The notes below the pieces were generated by a model. It searched no databases. It saw nothing but the letters and a program-made list of their open reading frames with translations, and was not told where the DNA came from. This document shows, piece by piece, positions 1 through 11,694 of a stretch of DNA of 64,000 nt. This DNA is from Armillaria gallica. Lineage: Eukaryota > Basidiomycota > Agaricomycetes > Agaricales > Physalacriaceae. The stretch lies in contig JBANDB010000005.1 in assembly GCA_037576215.1 (NCBI GenBank), forward strand, positions 1,178,001 to 1,242,000. Reading direction: 5' to 3'. The position numbers and the translations under genes were made by a program. Numbering within the stretch: position 1 is the stretch's first letter; each line of letters opens with the position of its first letter.

Positions 1-180
1 TGGCATTGGCTTTTGCTGCAAGGTCATTCGTGTGATGCATCATGCGGATGACCAACTCTTCTTCCATTCAAATGGCAAGAATGGTGTTGCTTTCTTTGAG
101 TTCTTTGTCCCAGCGGTCATTGGGGTCCACATCAGGGAGTTTGATGTGGTTCTTTACACATTGGTCTGGTCCAGGAATCT
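1..180 (-). pseudogene. Ty3/gypsy pol fragment (protease-RT spacer)
   Basis: The minus strand reads an acidic stretch (DRWDKELKESNTILAI, a stop, then MEEELVIRMMHHTNDLAAKA). It lines up with the spacer between retropepsin and reverse transcriptase of the gypsy element further right (16190-16330, which has the same ...NLAAKANA ending). Only this piece is in the window; the rest lies left of position 1 or is lost. It contains an in-frame stop and is a relic with no intact product. Confidence 0.6.
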
Positions 181-349
181 GAATCTGATAGTGCCCAGGC
201 CATAGGATTACCAGAACATTGAAATCTGGGGGGTGCTCCTTTTCATTTTTAGAAAGATCTCCTTATATCTCTGCCAATACATTTCAGATCATCCTAATCT
301 TTTGTACACACTATTATACAATATATCTAGTGTATTGTATACCAGAATT

Positions 350-950
350 ACCTTCCCCAACACCCAGAAATGCGAGCTATATAGTATTTCACAGATTTTA
401 ACTATCACACTTTTATCCATGTATTCTGAAGGTTTGTATTATGTTCTTGGGATGTTCTGGAGGTTTTCAAGGTGAAGGAATTCATTGGAAATAACTCTGA
501 AGTTTTCCGAAGCTCATAAATGCAAGTTTCCATGTGTGCTCCTCCTAAACAGTTATATCATTATGATAATCGATATTGAGACCCCACAAATGAAACCAAG
601 AGTCTTTTGGGGGTTTTAAAGGTCGAGGAATCGATTGGTGATGTCCCTGGACTGACATGATGGCTAGAAAACCAAATAAACTGTCTTTCCCCCCTAATCC
701 CCCATTTTTCATTGGATTCCAGCAGTCATATATAGCATATGAAGATGTATTCTAGGGTTTTCATGGTGTATAAATCGATTGGTAACATTCCTGGAGTGAT
801 CCAATGTACACAGCACTATAAAACACCAATTTTCCTGATTATGCCTAGCCATAAAATACACCACATATACTGTAGAGGAGTTGTTCAAGATTTCAAGGCC
901 AGGGAATTTATTGGTCAAGTTTTTGAAGCAATCCGATGCACATAGCAACC
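350..950. repeat. Degenerate tandem array, ~134-150 bp units
   Basis: A recurring core resembling GGTTTTCAAGGTNNAGGAAT, followed by a GATTGGT-like stretch and a diverged CCTGAAGT-like stretch, starts near 461, 611, 755 and 889. Units are strongly diverged, spaced 150, 144 and 134 bp. The small ORFs here follow the repeat and show no recognisable protein. No gene is seen between 230 and 1790. Confidence 0.5.
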
Positions 951-1277
951 CCAAAACGCGAGTTTTGTGCAATTTTCCACTATTTTTCACTATTTTACCC
1001 TTTTTACCCACTCCCCAGGGCCCCCATACCTCATCTGAGGGGTAGATTTTATGTTATTTACATATATGCATATACTAGTACCATCCCCTAGCCCATCCAG
1101 TACCCAGAAACCACCCCAAATGCGAATTTTCTGCCTATTTTCGCTATTTTTCACTATTTTAGCCTTTTAAACCACTCCCCAGGACACCCATATCTCACCA
1201 GAGGGTTCGCTTTTATGTTATTTATATTTAGGCATATACTAGTACCATCCCCTAGCTCATCCAGTAACCAGAAACCA
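950..1277. repeat. Two tandem copies of a 164-bp unit
   Basis: The unit containing TATTTTTCACTATTTTA, a CACTCCCCAGG box, ATACTAGTACCATCCCCTAG and CCAGAAACCACC occurs at 950-1113 and again at 1114-1277. The phase marker TATTTTTCAC is at 981 and 1145. A third partial start follows near 1278. The internal CCCCAAA(A/T)GCGA motif is also found in the more degenerate array to the left, so the two arrays are probably related. Confidence 0.8.
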
Positions 1278-2036
1278 CCGCAATCCTAGATTTTTCTGAA
1301 AATGGCCTGATATTGATGGCTGATCCCATCAATTGGCTGCACTGCCACACTACATCCAGTCTCCCAAGGCTGAATCCAGCCTCCAGGGGCTCGGGAGGCA
1401 TGTGGTCAGCTTACTAATCTATAATATATTTTTAGAAGACCTCAAATCTCCAATTTCAGCCTAAAACAGTGAGCGGGAGGGTGGAAATAAGGCCCATAAG
1501 TATTTTGGAGGTACTGAAAGCAACTTTTCCAAAAAGGAAAAAGTGCACAACAGTGGGAGGGAGGGTGGAGGACTCTGACAATAAGCAGAGAGGAGGGTAG
1601 CAGTGCAACAGCCATCAAAGGGGAGGCTGTGACAATGTCCTGCTTTAGTCACAGTGACAAAAATGCTTTATTTAGGTGGCTAGTCAATTGACAGTCTGGA
1701 TTTATCAGCTGGCCTGTCAATTGACAGTGATTGATATATGAAAGTGGCTACTACAGGTGATGGAACATGGTCAACCTTGTAGGCTTGTGATATGTTGACA
1801 GGCAACTGGCATTGTCATCTGTACCAACAATATGTTGCCCTATGGGTCAAAGCATGTGATTGGATGAGTGTTGAAATAATCACCCCTGCTGCTTTGAATG
1901 CCATCAATGAATATCATGCATCAAAGGGCCAGCCTGGACAGTGGAAATCTGTGCCCATGAATCTTAATGCTGCAACATTTTCTCCAAAAGCATTTATCAA
2001 AGCATTGATCACCTTCATTGCTGTGACCGATGATGT

Positions 2037-3456
2037 GCTCGGTAACGGCAAGTGGCAAATGAACTAGAGGCTGGCAATGAACACCAACAACACTAAACCA
2101 ATCACTAACTCTACACTTATCACCAATGTATTGAATTTGGGCGTTTCAAGTATGATAGAAGCACTCTGCAGACTTCAATAATCAAGAAAAGTTGTTTAAA
2201 GATGTTTTTTTTCGTTACTAGTGAGCTATACAAGTGTACTACTTGCACTAGCAGGGTTGGTAAGACACAATTGGATGAATAGTGACTTGACTTGAGCTAC
2301 TGTGCTCGCTCTGACTGGGACTGCTTTGAACTAGTGGCTCTTTTGGCCCTATAATGTCTTACAAGTGAATAAATACTTGACTAGTCGCTTTCTAGGCAGA
2401 GTAGTGGCGCTCTTGGCCTAAGAATAATACTTTAAACTTCAAGAACTCACTTGAACTAACTTCAAAACACTCTTGGCCTTTGCAGGACACAAAAGATTGC
2501 TCTAAGACACTTCTATTCACTCAATGCTATGGGTAACTTAGTGACTAGTAGCCACTTTGTCGAGGTTAAGCACAAAAACCTTTAATTGGGGCACTAGATA
2601 CTGACTAGTAGGTCACAATTGTGGGGATGGCTTTCCTGAACTGTGCATGCACCTATTCTACTACTTATATACTGACAAACAAGGTATGATCAAGATATAA
2701 ATAACTGACTAGAGGGGTACTATTGATAAGGATTTCTTGGCTAGTCACAAATAATGGTGAATAATCACGCAATAGTCGGTCTAGAAATGGTCTCTTGCTG
2801 ACTAGTGAGCCTAAGAGCTCCACTAGAGGTGGCATTCCATGTTCTTGGCCCAGCAACGCTCCACTTGTGTCAAGGATAAATGGCTAGCCTAACGAGCGTG
2901 CCTGTAGCAGCTGTCGATTGTGATCGAAGGCACAACCTGGCTATACTAGTTCCAATCGTAAATAGATCTGTATCGTACTAGCCCGATCTGGACAGCTGCG
3001 CTTCATTGCTAAATTCATTTCTAAGTCCCGTTAGAGACTGCTGCACCACTAGTCAACTCGTCTTAAGCACTCGTGCACAGACTGTTCCACTAGTGACTGT
3101 ACTTTCACGAGACCTGTATGTTCTGCTTCTTGTTGGGTGCACTCGTAGCTACCCTTGTCGACTAGCAGCCATCATTTACTGACTCGCTTGGTATTCAAGG
3201 TGCTAGTCACACTGGCTGATAGACTTGACCCAATAGTGGTATCGCACCTAAATCCTGGCTTGACTAGTAGCTTTCTGGCTTGACTATCAGCTTGAAGCCT
3301 CCGCTATAGTCCTTTAGTTATTGCTAGTCTAAGATAGATATGTGCTAGTATGATTACAAAATCGCAAAATCTAGGTGTGAACGTGTAGACGGTGTATCAC
3401 CGATCAGGTGGGTTATATATTATTTTTATGTTTGTTCTTATACTAATTATTTATAG
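2037..3456. mobile_element. Insertion inside the hAT relic, dense in CTAGT motifs
   Basis: hAT coding sense stops after ...AVTDD near 2036 and resumes at about 3457 with SINIIESP. The 1.4 kb between contains no recognisable protein but an unusual density of CTAGT/ACTAG words (for example near 2219, 2331, 2380, 2543, 2609, 2800, 3050, 3091 and 3264). Clear terminal inverted repeats or a target duplication were not found, so the element class is unknown. Part of the gap could be an original intron. Confidence 0.45.
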
Positions 3457-5501
3457 TCGATCAACATTATTGAATCTCCTAAACTGTGTCACATTTTTCT
3501 GATGCTTCAAGAGGAACTGACCAACAATGATATACCTCACCAAACTCAACTATGAGAGTGTATCATGGAGATGTGGCAGGAGTATCTCCAGCAGCTCTCA
3601 AAAGATATGTTGGTATATGCTGTAATTTAAACTTTCTTTGTTTATCATCCTCAAGATTACCAGTGCACTTGGCAAGATTTTGTTTACATGTGATCTATGA
3701 ACAAATTCAAATCTTGTCCTATTCATGGCTGTTACAGCACACTGGATCAAGATAAAGAAGATACCTGTTCTGGGAACAGGTGAGATGAAGTATTCTCTTT
3801 CCCTTCAAGCTGATTTAATTGGATTCCACTGTGTCCCTGGCCATCATGATGGCGAACATCTTGCACATGTATTTCTTTTTATTTTGGATCAGTTATGGAT
3901 CGCAATCAAGGTGCCCTATACACTGTTTAAATGTTGATGATTTACTAAATTGACATTGTTTTTAGATTGGCTGGATCAGCCTTGACAATGCTTCAAATAA
4001 TGACACATTTATGTGTTTTCTTGAGTCAGAGCTGAGGCACTGAGGCATTCCATTTGATGCCATCAAGCAACATATCTAGTATGTTCAGATGATTAAAATC
4101 TCACTATATAATCCTATGATGATTCCTATAGGTGCTTTGCACATATTGTAAATTTAGCATACAAAGCCGTTCTCGGTGCTATCACCAATCTTGAATTTGC
4201 AGTGTTAGATGCTGTGGATTTTGAGCCTACATTGGAGGAAGCAAACACATTTGGAGCTGCACTTCAATATGATCCAATCACCTTGTTGAGAACCCTTGTC
4301 CAAGTTGTATGTCTCAAATCAATCAGTCAGTAGATTATCTTCTGATCTGGCTACCCTCTTAGATTTGTGCTTCATCACTTTGGTGCCAGTTCTTTTCCAA
4401 AGTAGTTGCTGCTCTCAAGCTAAATAACTTACAGCTACTCCATGATGTGATCACTCGCTGGTTATTAACTCTTTTGATGATTAATCATGCACTCTATCTA
4501 TGACTGGTTAGTTCCTCTTGTTCACTATGGGATTTATGTCTGACTTGCTTAGGCTGTTGATAAATTCCTGAGTGCAAGAGAGTTTCCTGAACTGCAAAAT
4601 ACAAGCTCAGTGACACAGAATGAAATGTTTTGGCTAACTTTAAGGAAATCCTCTCTGTGTGTTTGATCCTTCTCTTCTATTTAGCTAACATTGATGCCCA
4701 TATATTTAGGTCCTGCATTCCTTTCAACAATTGCTATCTACAGAGAAGACACCATGTATCTGTAATATAATTCCTGTGTTCGAAGCCATGAATACCATGT
4801 GAGAGAATAAGCAGCTCAACTTCCCATATCTTGCCGACATTATAACAGCTGGCCTCAATAAACTTGATGATTATCATGAGCAAGCTGATAATGTCCCGGT
4901 GTACTTCTTTGCGATCTGTAAGTGCCATTCTTTGAAGAATATCTCTATTCTGATGCTTAACAGTAATCAATCCTATGCACAAACTCATGTGGTTTCATCA
5001 GCATATACCAGAGAAGGTTCAAAATATACAGGTGATGTTTATTGAAACAGTGAGTCCAGTATCTACTATTAGATAATCTATGCATCCTTATGTTTCATTA
5101 TTAGCTTTGGTCATATTACCAAACAGCAGATGTCAATCACTAGACATCTGTGTGCTCAGCTGCAACAGCCCTTTATGGAATACAAGACTGGTACACTCTA
5201 TTTCAAATGCATCTGTGCCTTGATACCCTGGATGCTGCTGTATTGCCAAATATAAATATGAGTTCTTTATAAATATAATAAATACAACTATTTTGGGAAA
5301 ACCTTTTTAGTACTGTAGCTCCATGTATGGAAGCAATAAAGATAAGGAATAAAAGAGGATTGATTGTGTTGCTTATAATCACCATTTGAATGGTGGAAAG
5401 AGTGGTCAGTTGCTTATGTGCTTTTGACAGCCTAATATGAGTTTTTTGAGTATAAAATATATAATCTTCATTGGACACTGTTATGCATTATGATCTTCAC
5501 C

Positions 5502-5543
5502 TATCTTCACATAATGACCTCTATTACACATTATGTGAAGATA
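5502..5543. repeat. Perfect 15-bp stem inverted repeat
   Basis: TATCTTCACATAATG at 5502-5516 is mirrored by CATTATGTGAAGATA at 5529-5543 with a 12-nt loop. It lies in noncoding, AT-rich sequence inside the decayed hAT region. It may be the remnant of a small foldback element. Confidence 0.7.
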
Positions 5544-6171
5544 TAGTTGAAATAGTACAATATAGTAGGCATTCCTACAAACATTACTAAAACTTCTCTA
5601 TATGTAAATAAGAATCATGAGAGAGAGGAAAGCTAGATGCAAGACCATACAAACAAGCAATGATGTATTCATCTTTTAATGATTTATCTAAATGTATGTG
5701 GAATAACAGAATAATAATTTTTAGTTTATATTTTATAATAATAAAAGCCCAGCTTGATGACTTATATATATGACTAAGCAGTCATCGGGCTCGATGCATA
5801 ACAGGTCATATGATGTGACAAAGAGCTTCATTGATGACATGTGACTATAGTCACAGTCACAATATTATTTGCTGTTTCAATGAGGTCTAAAGGTGGCACA
5901 GTTCAGTTTATTTGCTTTAATTACTATTTATCATAGACCTGTCACATTATATCTCTTATTATCTGACCAATCTTAAATTATATTATTATCAACTTGATCT
6001 GTTATTGAATTTAAAATGTATTTTGTGCAAGTCTAATTGTCATAAGCACATATTAGTCATGGGCTTTTGCTGTCAGGACAAAGAAGTTGAAGCAAGTTTA
6101 AAATTGAAGAATACTGGAAAATAATAATGATTGCAAATGTCATTCTGGTATACATAACAGTAACAGTGGAC

Positions 6172-6705
6172 TAGGGCTTCACACCATATGGTATACAGTA
6201 TATGGCTATCAGCTCCAATCTGTCAATGGCATATGGACCATATGAGTATGTCTGTCACAGCCATGCATATAGCTGTATGCTATGAGCTGGGTTTGGTATG
6301 TCAGCATCGCATAAAATCATACTGAATAGACCTTAAAGCTTACCTTGCTTGTTTACAGATATAACAAGACATCATTGCTGACCTTAGAGGAGAGATTCTC
6401 ACCATATAGAGGTGCCCCTAACACTTGCTCGATCACATCATCGGCTCCAAATACACAAGAATACCACTAATAGGTCACAAACAACCCAAAAATGAATGTA
6501 AATGAGAGCTACAGTGCTGGGCTGGGCTTCTACACCCCCAGTTGTCACTGAATTTCACCCTCCATGTAATCCAGGGCTGCATACTGTACATATGGCTGTA
6601 GACAGCCATCAATATGGTGCTTCTCAAACTCCTGATGATACAGTTACAGTATCCATACGATGGCACCCATACAGCCATATTATATGGTGACAGTGTGAAG
6701 CCCTA
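6172..6705. mobile_element. MITE, ~534 bp, TIR TAGGGCTTCACAC
   Basis: The left end TAGGGCTTCACACCATAT (6172 on) is mirrored by GTGTGAAGCCCTA at 6693-6705, with CACCATAT-like sequence just inside both ends. TA at the outermost positions is compatible with a TA target duplication. The interior is rich in ATGGCTGTA/CATATGG words and has no transposase. Similar ATGGCTG-rich stretches occur near 19735, 20240-20340 and 20790. Confidence 0.6.
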
Positions 6706-7956
6706 TAATGGACATTCCTACAAGTTCCACAGAAGAAATCATCTGCACAATGTCTGAAATGTGTGAGCACAAAACAGCTATGCAGAGAAATAGAAAAACA
6801 TAAAGATAGAATAAAATCAAGCCAACTGAGATGAGATGAGAAGAGAAAAGATGAAGATCTGCAGTATAAATGCTAATATTTAAGCATAGTCACAGATGCA
6901 TGCATCTTAGTCACAACTGATATTCTTTCTATATATGTATTAATATAGCAAAATCAATGTGTCTGAGGTCCTACTACCATGTATAGCAAGAACAAATATA
7001 CACACACACTGGCTATACATATAACTGAAGCATACCATGTTGGAGATTCTGCAATTGCCTTTTTTGGGATTTTAATGTCACTCTCCTCTTAAATACCATC
7101 ACGATGAAATCTAAAGTGTGTACTGTCATCTGAGGTCTCTAATTTTTCTCAGAATTAATATCAGCATACACTTGCTTATCTTCAATAATAACTATGTCAA
7201 TAGACCTAGTGGTTCAGAACTTCATAAATACATATTTTAATGTCATATGTTGCATTTTGGACCTTTTAAGGGATTTTAAGGAATTAGAAGGCACAAATTA
7301 GATTAAATGGGGTTACTACTGGAGAGTCGATATTATATTCTATTATATTCCCAAAAAAGGCATGTGCAGAATGTCTGACACAGTCTTGTATTTCATAGCC
7401 CTTGCATGTGCAGCTGCTATTTTTGGCATGGATATAATTGACGAGACAGATAGTTCACACTGTCAAAGTCTGGAGACCGAGGTGAATGCTTATCTGTCAG
7501 AGCCATGAAGTAGCATCTCTGTTCTTAAGTACTGGGAGGTAAAAGCAATTATATGTGTCCATTATACCAATGTCTTAGCATCTTATTTTCAAGATAATCA
7601 ACATCACTATCTGACATTGTTTGCATTTGCTCTTGATGTCCTGCCAATTCAGAGCACATCAGTGCCTTCAGAGTGAGTTTTTTCTAGTGCAAAAGAGATG
7701 GATGCATTATGACAAAACTGACTAAGTCCAAAAGCAATGAAAGCACTTCAGATGTTGAAGTTTTCCATTTAGAATGGGCAGGGACTCAGTTTTACACATG
7801 GCATGGATGAGGAAGTGCAGCTACAGAAACTGGAAGACTTTATTGGTCATCAGACATTTGTTCCAGAGGATATGCATGCATTTATCAAGTCACTAGCAGG
7901 TGAACTCAAATAATGTAGTCTTTTTGTAATCAATTTCCTTTTTTGATGATGTGTCA

Positions 7957-8092
7957 TGGCCCACACCTTTAGCCGACTGAGCTGAGTCTTAGCTGCATTC
8001 AAATTTATGGCTAAGCTCAGCTTGGCTAATAAAATTTCCAAAGCCATCATTGGCTGAGCTGTGCTGGGTTTTGCTGTGCCATGACAACACTA
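7957..8092 (+). repeat. Right terminus of the hAT element
   Basis: Just after the transposase C-terminus come subterminal repeats of the AGCTGAGC/GGCTAAGCTCAG type, then an end reading GTGCCATGACAACACTA at 8076-8092. This closely resembles the right end of the hAT-type MITE at 32302-32990 (CTATGGCAACACTA). No matching left terminus was found upstream of 1792. Confidence 0.55.
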
Positions 8093-8099
8093 CTCCGAA

Positions 8100-8970
8100 G
8101 TTCTAGGTCTGTACTGCCCTTTATTATAATCTCTCTGCCTAGCCTTCTCCTTGATGCTCAGCTTGCAATGATATATCATTCATTCTCTCTCCTGTTGTTG
8201 GGTGTCAGCTCAATCTTCTATTTGTTCAACCTTGGAAAAACCTTCATGTATCAGAGCTACTGATCACTGTTTCAACTTCAACTTTTTTTGGCTATTCTTG
8301 AAGGCTACTTGATGGTTGAACTGCAATCATGTTGCCTGCCTAAATATCTGTGATTTAGTGACCTTGAATCTGCAATTGTTGTGTCAGTGCTTCTGTTGGT
8401 GTTCTTGCTGTTAAGAATTTGCACTCAACTTACCTTCTTTCCCTATTCTCATCAATGCTGCTTGAAAAGAATCTTGCCTTCTTGCCTTCAGTGTGAAACA
8501 GGTTTACCCTCATACAGACAGTTGTGAACATACCCTTTAAATTGATGCCTTTCTCAAACAAAACTTGCTCCCATGTGTAAGCCACCTTCCTCATTTTGAG
8601 ATAGCAGCCACTGATGCCAATAGTACACAAACAGCATTATTGCACTTAATTTTTGCCTTCTATTTGGTACTTGAACATAGTAAAGGCAAGGAAAGTGATG
8701 AGCACAATGACAGGGCTGGGAGCATGGCTGGAGACAGTAGCAGACATGCTCCAGAGTGGTAAGTTGCACTGTTTATCCCATTATATTGAATCTGCTAGCA
8801 TCTCTCAGTAGCCTAATCTACAGACCATTTATAGAATCGAAGTTTGCAAGATGTTCTTTTGTGAGACTTCATTAGAAATGACTTATAGCTTCTGTTGCTC
8901 CCTGTTTTGTAAGCTTATGACTAAGAAGATGCAATTGTTTTTCAAAACAAAACCCTGTGGGGTGAGCATT
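8100..8970. other. Noncoding interval
   Basis: Only short unrelated ORFs are present. No family motif, terminal repeat or RNA gene could be recognised between the hAT terminus and the first LTR. Confidence 0.5.
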
Positions 8971-8971
8971 G

Positions 8972-9199
8972 TATAGGAGATGTGAATTTCCTTCAGACCA
9001 GGTAGCTATGTCATTTCTTGATTTCTATTTACCTACAGCTTTGAATAGCTATGTATGTGCCATTTTTGGCCTTTTTTGATTTTTATCTTTGATTTTTATC
9101 TTGATGTTGCATCTCTGACCCATACTTACTCTGGCTAATATATGCCAATTATGCTCTGTGCTTGGGTTTTAGACCCCCTTAAGGTAGATTTCTTACACA
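8972..9199 (+). repeat. 5' LTR of the gag-only element
   Basis: This 228-bp sequence is nearly colinear with 17432-17599 plus 18418-18476. It shares the CTTACTCTGGCTAAT, GCTTGGGTTTTAGAC and TAGATTTCTTACACA blocks. It also preserves the uninterrupted CTAATATATGCCAATT site that is split by an insertion in the right LTR. Confidence 0.8.
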
Positions 9200-9847
9200 T
9201 TTTTGAGCATCTCATAGTGTATTTTGGCCATTGCTACCCAACCTGGCCTACTAACCTTTTTAGATTTTTTTTGGTGCTTGTCTAGCACCCTGACTGTGTC
9301 TCATACACCACGTCTACCTGTCTAATGCCCATTTGACACACTACATGACTTTACCAGCACCTCAACCAGCCTCAGCTCTCACAGTTATTTTGACACTCTT
9401 GTTAGAGCTTTTTTTACTTTTTTTTGATTCTACTGCACTTGTTTGTCTCTGAACACATGCATGACACTACTGGAACCTTTACCAGCCACTTTCTCTAGGA
9501 TCTATGGACCCTGGAGCCACCACTAGGCATACAGCATCATTAGTGAGGCATTGTACTGCTTCTACTACTACCCACTTGTCTCACCTGCCAATTGCACCAT
9601 CCCAGGTCCCATCCAGGCAGGCATCACCCTCATCTCAGCATCATACATATTGGAGCTACCTCAATGCATCTAATGAGAAGATACTGGAGGAATTGGCTTG
9701 ACATCATTAATGTCATGAGGAGGAGGTTCCTGGTGAGTTATCTCCACACTCTTCTGCACCTGTATGCTCTCAAAGCAATCTAGATGTTCATAACTTGCCC
9801 TCTCCTTCCATGGCTCTAGCTGCAGCCACCCTAAGCCATGTTGGCTC

Positions 9848-11171
9848 ATGGGTAAATGCCTCACCATCCCACATAATGACCTTGTCACCATTGTGCTTGC
9901 CTCTGGGGCCTTCATCTGCCCATTCTACCTGGTTTGTGCCTCCTCATCACTGCCCACAGCTTGTCTCACAGCCACCCCAGACTATCCTGGTTCATGGGTA
10001 TCTGCCCCTCCACCTCATGCTGAGGCTCATGGAGGGATGCATTCACCACCACATTCACTTCCCCTGTTGGCACAAGCTCACATCTCACCTGCCATGCCAC
10101 TTGCTTGCTCCCAGATTTCACAGAACTATATTGGCTCACTGATATCTATCCCTCCAAGATGGCCATTCCAAGATGTACTGCTCACATCACCACCATCTTT
10201 TACCTCATCTTCAGATGTCAAGCAAGGATTGCCTGATTATCAGGAGATCTTTTTGACTCCACCATGCTCTCACCATGTCCCTCAGGACATTACATCAGAG
10301 CATCCTTACATACTGTCATTTTTGACACCTCAAGTTCAGTGTGATAGTAATACAAAATCAGAAAATTCCTCTCATGGTTTAAATAATTTTGATCATGATA
10401 TAAAGGCTGCCATTGCAACCTTAAGTCATCCTCAACAACCTGGTAAACCTGATGTTTCATTCTCTCATCATCAAGATGCTTGTGCATGCCTAGCTTTGGG
10501 AAGTTCACCCATTCAAGACACAGTACCAGCTCCAGTTACAAAATGTGAGGATATTTCTTTGTATTCAGCTTGTTTTAACAGGGGTAAGGTCATGGCTATG
10601 CCTCTGAAAGATACTTCAGCAGACAGTCCTATCAGACAGCCTGAGTCTGCTTTTATTAAGTATAACATCAAGCCCTCGACTTGTGAACCCAAGAGGTTCT
10701 TGCCTCAAGGTTCAATAGAAGTTAAGCTCCAACCCAGATTATTGGCACCTATTCAACATGAAGAAGGTACTCCATTGAAGAAGTCAGAATCACTTACACT
10801 TCCACAAAAGAAATCTTGGCACCAACAGGCTTCTATGGCACAAGACATAAAAAATCATTGCCTTGAGAATTCATCATGAGACCAGATGAAGGCGAAATCA
10901 TTCCTAAGTCATGCTCCTGCCATGAGTTTCAACTCTGATAGCTGCCATTCAGCTATGCAGCAGGACACTTTGGGCAGGCCCCAACATTCACTTTCTTCAG
11001 CTCCATTTCAAGATATCTGATATCACTTGGAAAACCCAATCTTCAATGATAAGGAAATATTTGAGTATCATCCTGTGTCTTGGAGCAAGATTGATGTTAT
11101 GCTCACCATTTTCCAACTGTTAGACCTGAACTCCAATCAAGAGTAAACAATGGCTGTCTCATGTTTGGGCA
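9848..11171 (+). pseudogene. Gag-like ORF, N-terminal part, of the LTR element
   Basis: An open frame of 343 codons (9848-10879), rich in Pro, Ser and His, is followed by weaker coding sense with stops up to 11171 (FNDKEIFEYHPVSW near 11040). It has no known domain in its N-terminal part. It is assigned to gag by position after the 5' LTR. In addition, the last stretch before the insertion (WLSHVWAV) reads in frame into INGLFCQFIHEP on the far side of the 11177-16726 insertion. The length of the open frame in otherwise stop-rich DNA suggests relatively recent loss of function. Neither a zinc knuckle nor protease motifs were seen in it. Confidence 0.45.
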
Positions 11172-11176
11172 GTCAC

Positions 11177-11512
11177 TGTTGAGTCTCAGAGCAAAAGGAG
11201 ATAAGGCCAATGTCTTAGTCTTAGCAAGGAATTAAGTAGTAGGAGTTTGATATGAATAAACTTTAGCTCAAAGCTGGAGAACATACAGCAAGAGCTACAC
11301 TACTTATATACTAAAAGTGAGGGTCTAAATATAAATATGTGATGAGACAAAGAAGTCAGAACATGCAAAATGTGAATGGTAGGTGAATGATAAGTGAATG
11401 GTAGTTTGGTAGCATTGTGGTGAATGGTCCAAATGCCTAAAGATAAGATAAGCACTGAAGATAAGATAGGTGCTGAAGTGCTTATGAAGAAAAGGATGAA
11501 TAAAACATAACA
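11177..11512 (-). repeat. 3' LTR of the antisense gypsy element
   Basis: On the minus strand it starts TGTTATG and ends CTCAACA (TG...CA, 336 bp). It is preceded by a purine-rich tract (AATGAGGGGGTAA, minus strand of 11513-11525) typical of a polypurine tract. The plus-strand end AAAACATAACA abuts that tract. No second copy of this LTR is present in the window. Confidence 0.6.
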
Positions 11513-11694
11513 TTACCCCCTCATTAAGGCAGGCATCCCTACTGCTGTTAGCTTGCTTCTCCCCTATTTGGTTCTACCCAATTGTCATACCAGTTGATTT
11601 CCCAGTATCGGTTGAAGAGATCCATGTACTGTGTTAATTCATGTTTGTAATACTACATTTCCACTGCTAGTCCATATATAGGGCTGTCTGCTGG

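Larger units (their letters stand above)
1792..7913 (+). pseudogene. hAT-family transposase relic (fragmented)
   Basis: Separated fragments read in order like a basidiomycete hAT transposase. The N-terminal part is at 1792-2036 (FSPKAFIKALITFIAVTDD) and resumes at 3457 (SINIIESPKL, LQEELTNNDIPHQTQL). The DDE-domain part is at 3717-4080 (ADLIGFHCVPGHHDGEHLAH, IGWISLDNASNNDTF). The CFAHIVNLAYKAVL block is at 4131-4310. A helical segment around 4560-4980 contains ADIITAGLNKLDDYHEQADN. The C-terminal dimerisation region is at 7470-7913 (VLPIQSTSVPSE, then FSSAKEMDAL, LSPKAMKALQMLKFS). Stops, frameshifts and at least two insertions (about 2037-3456, and a MITE at 6172-6705) break it. In life such enzymes excise and reinsert DNA with 8-bp target duplications. 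This copy cannot be functional. Confidence 0.8.

Noticed and set aside
1684..1732. Repeated GTCAATTGACAGT palindromic words
   Set aside because: Two copies of a 12-bp palindrome 33 bp apart without other structure; too little to call an operator or element end.
8972..9199. Reading the LTR pair as those of the antisense gypsy element
   Set aside because: The purine tract at 17422-17431 and the plus-strand gag order fix a plus orientation. The gypsy element has its own 336-bp LTR and tract at 11177-11525.
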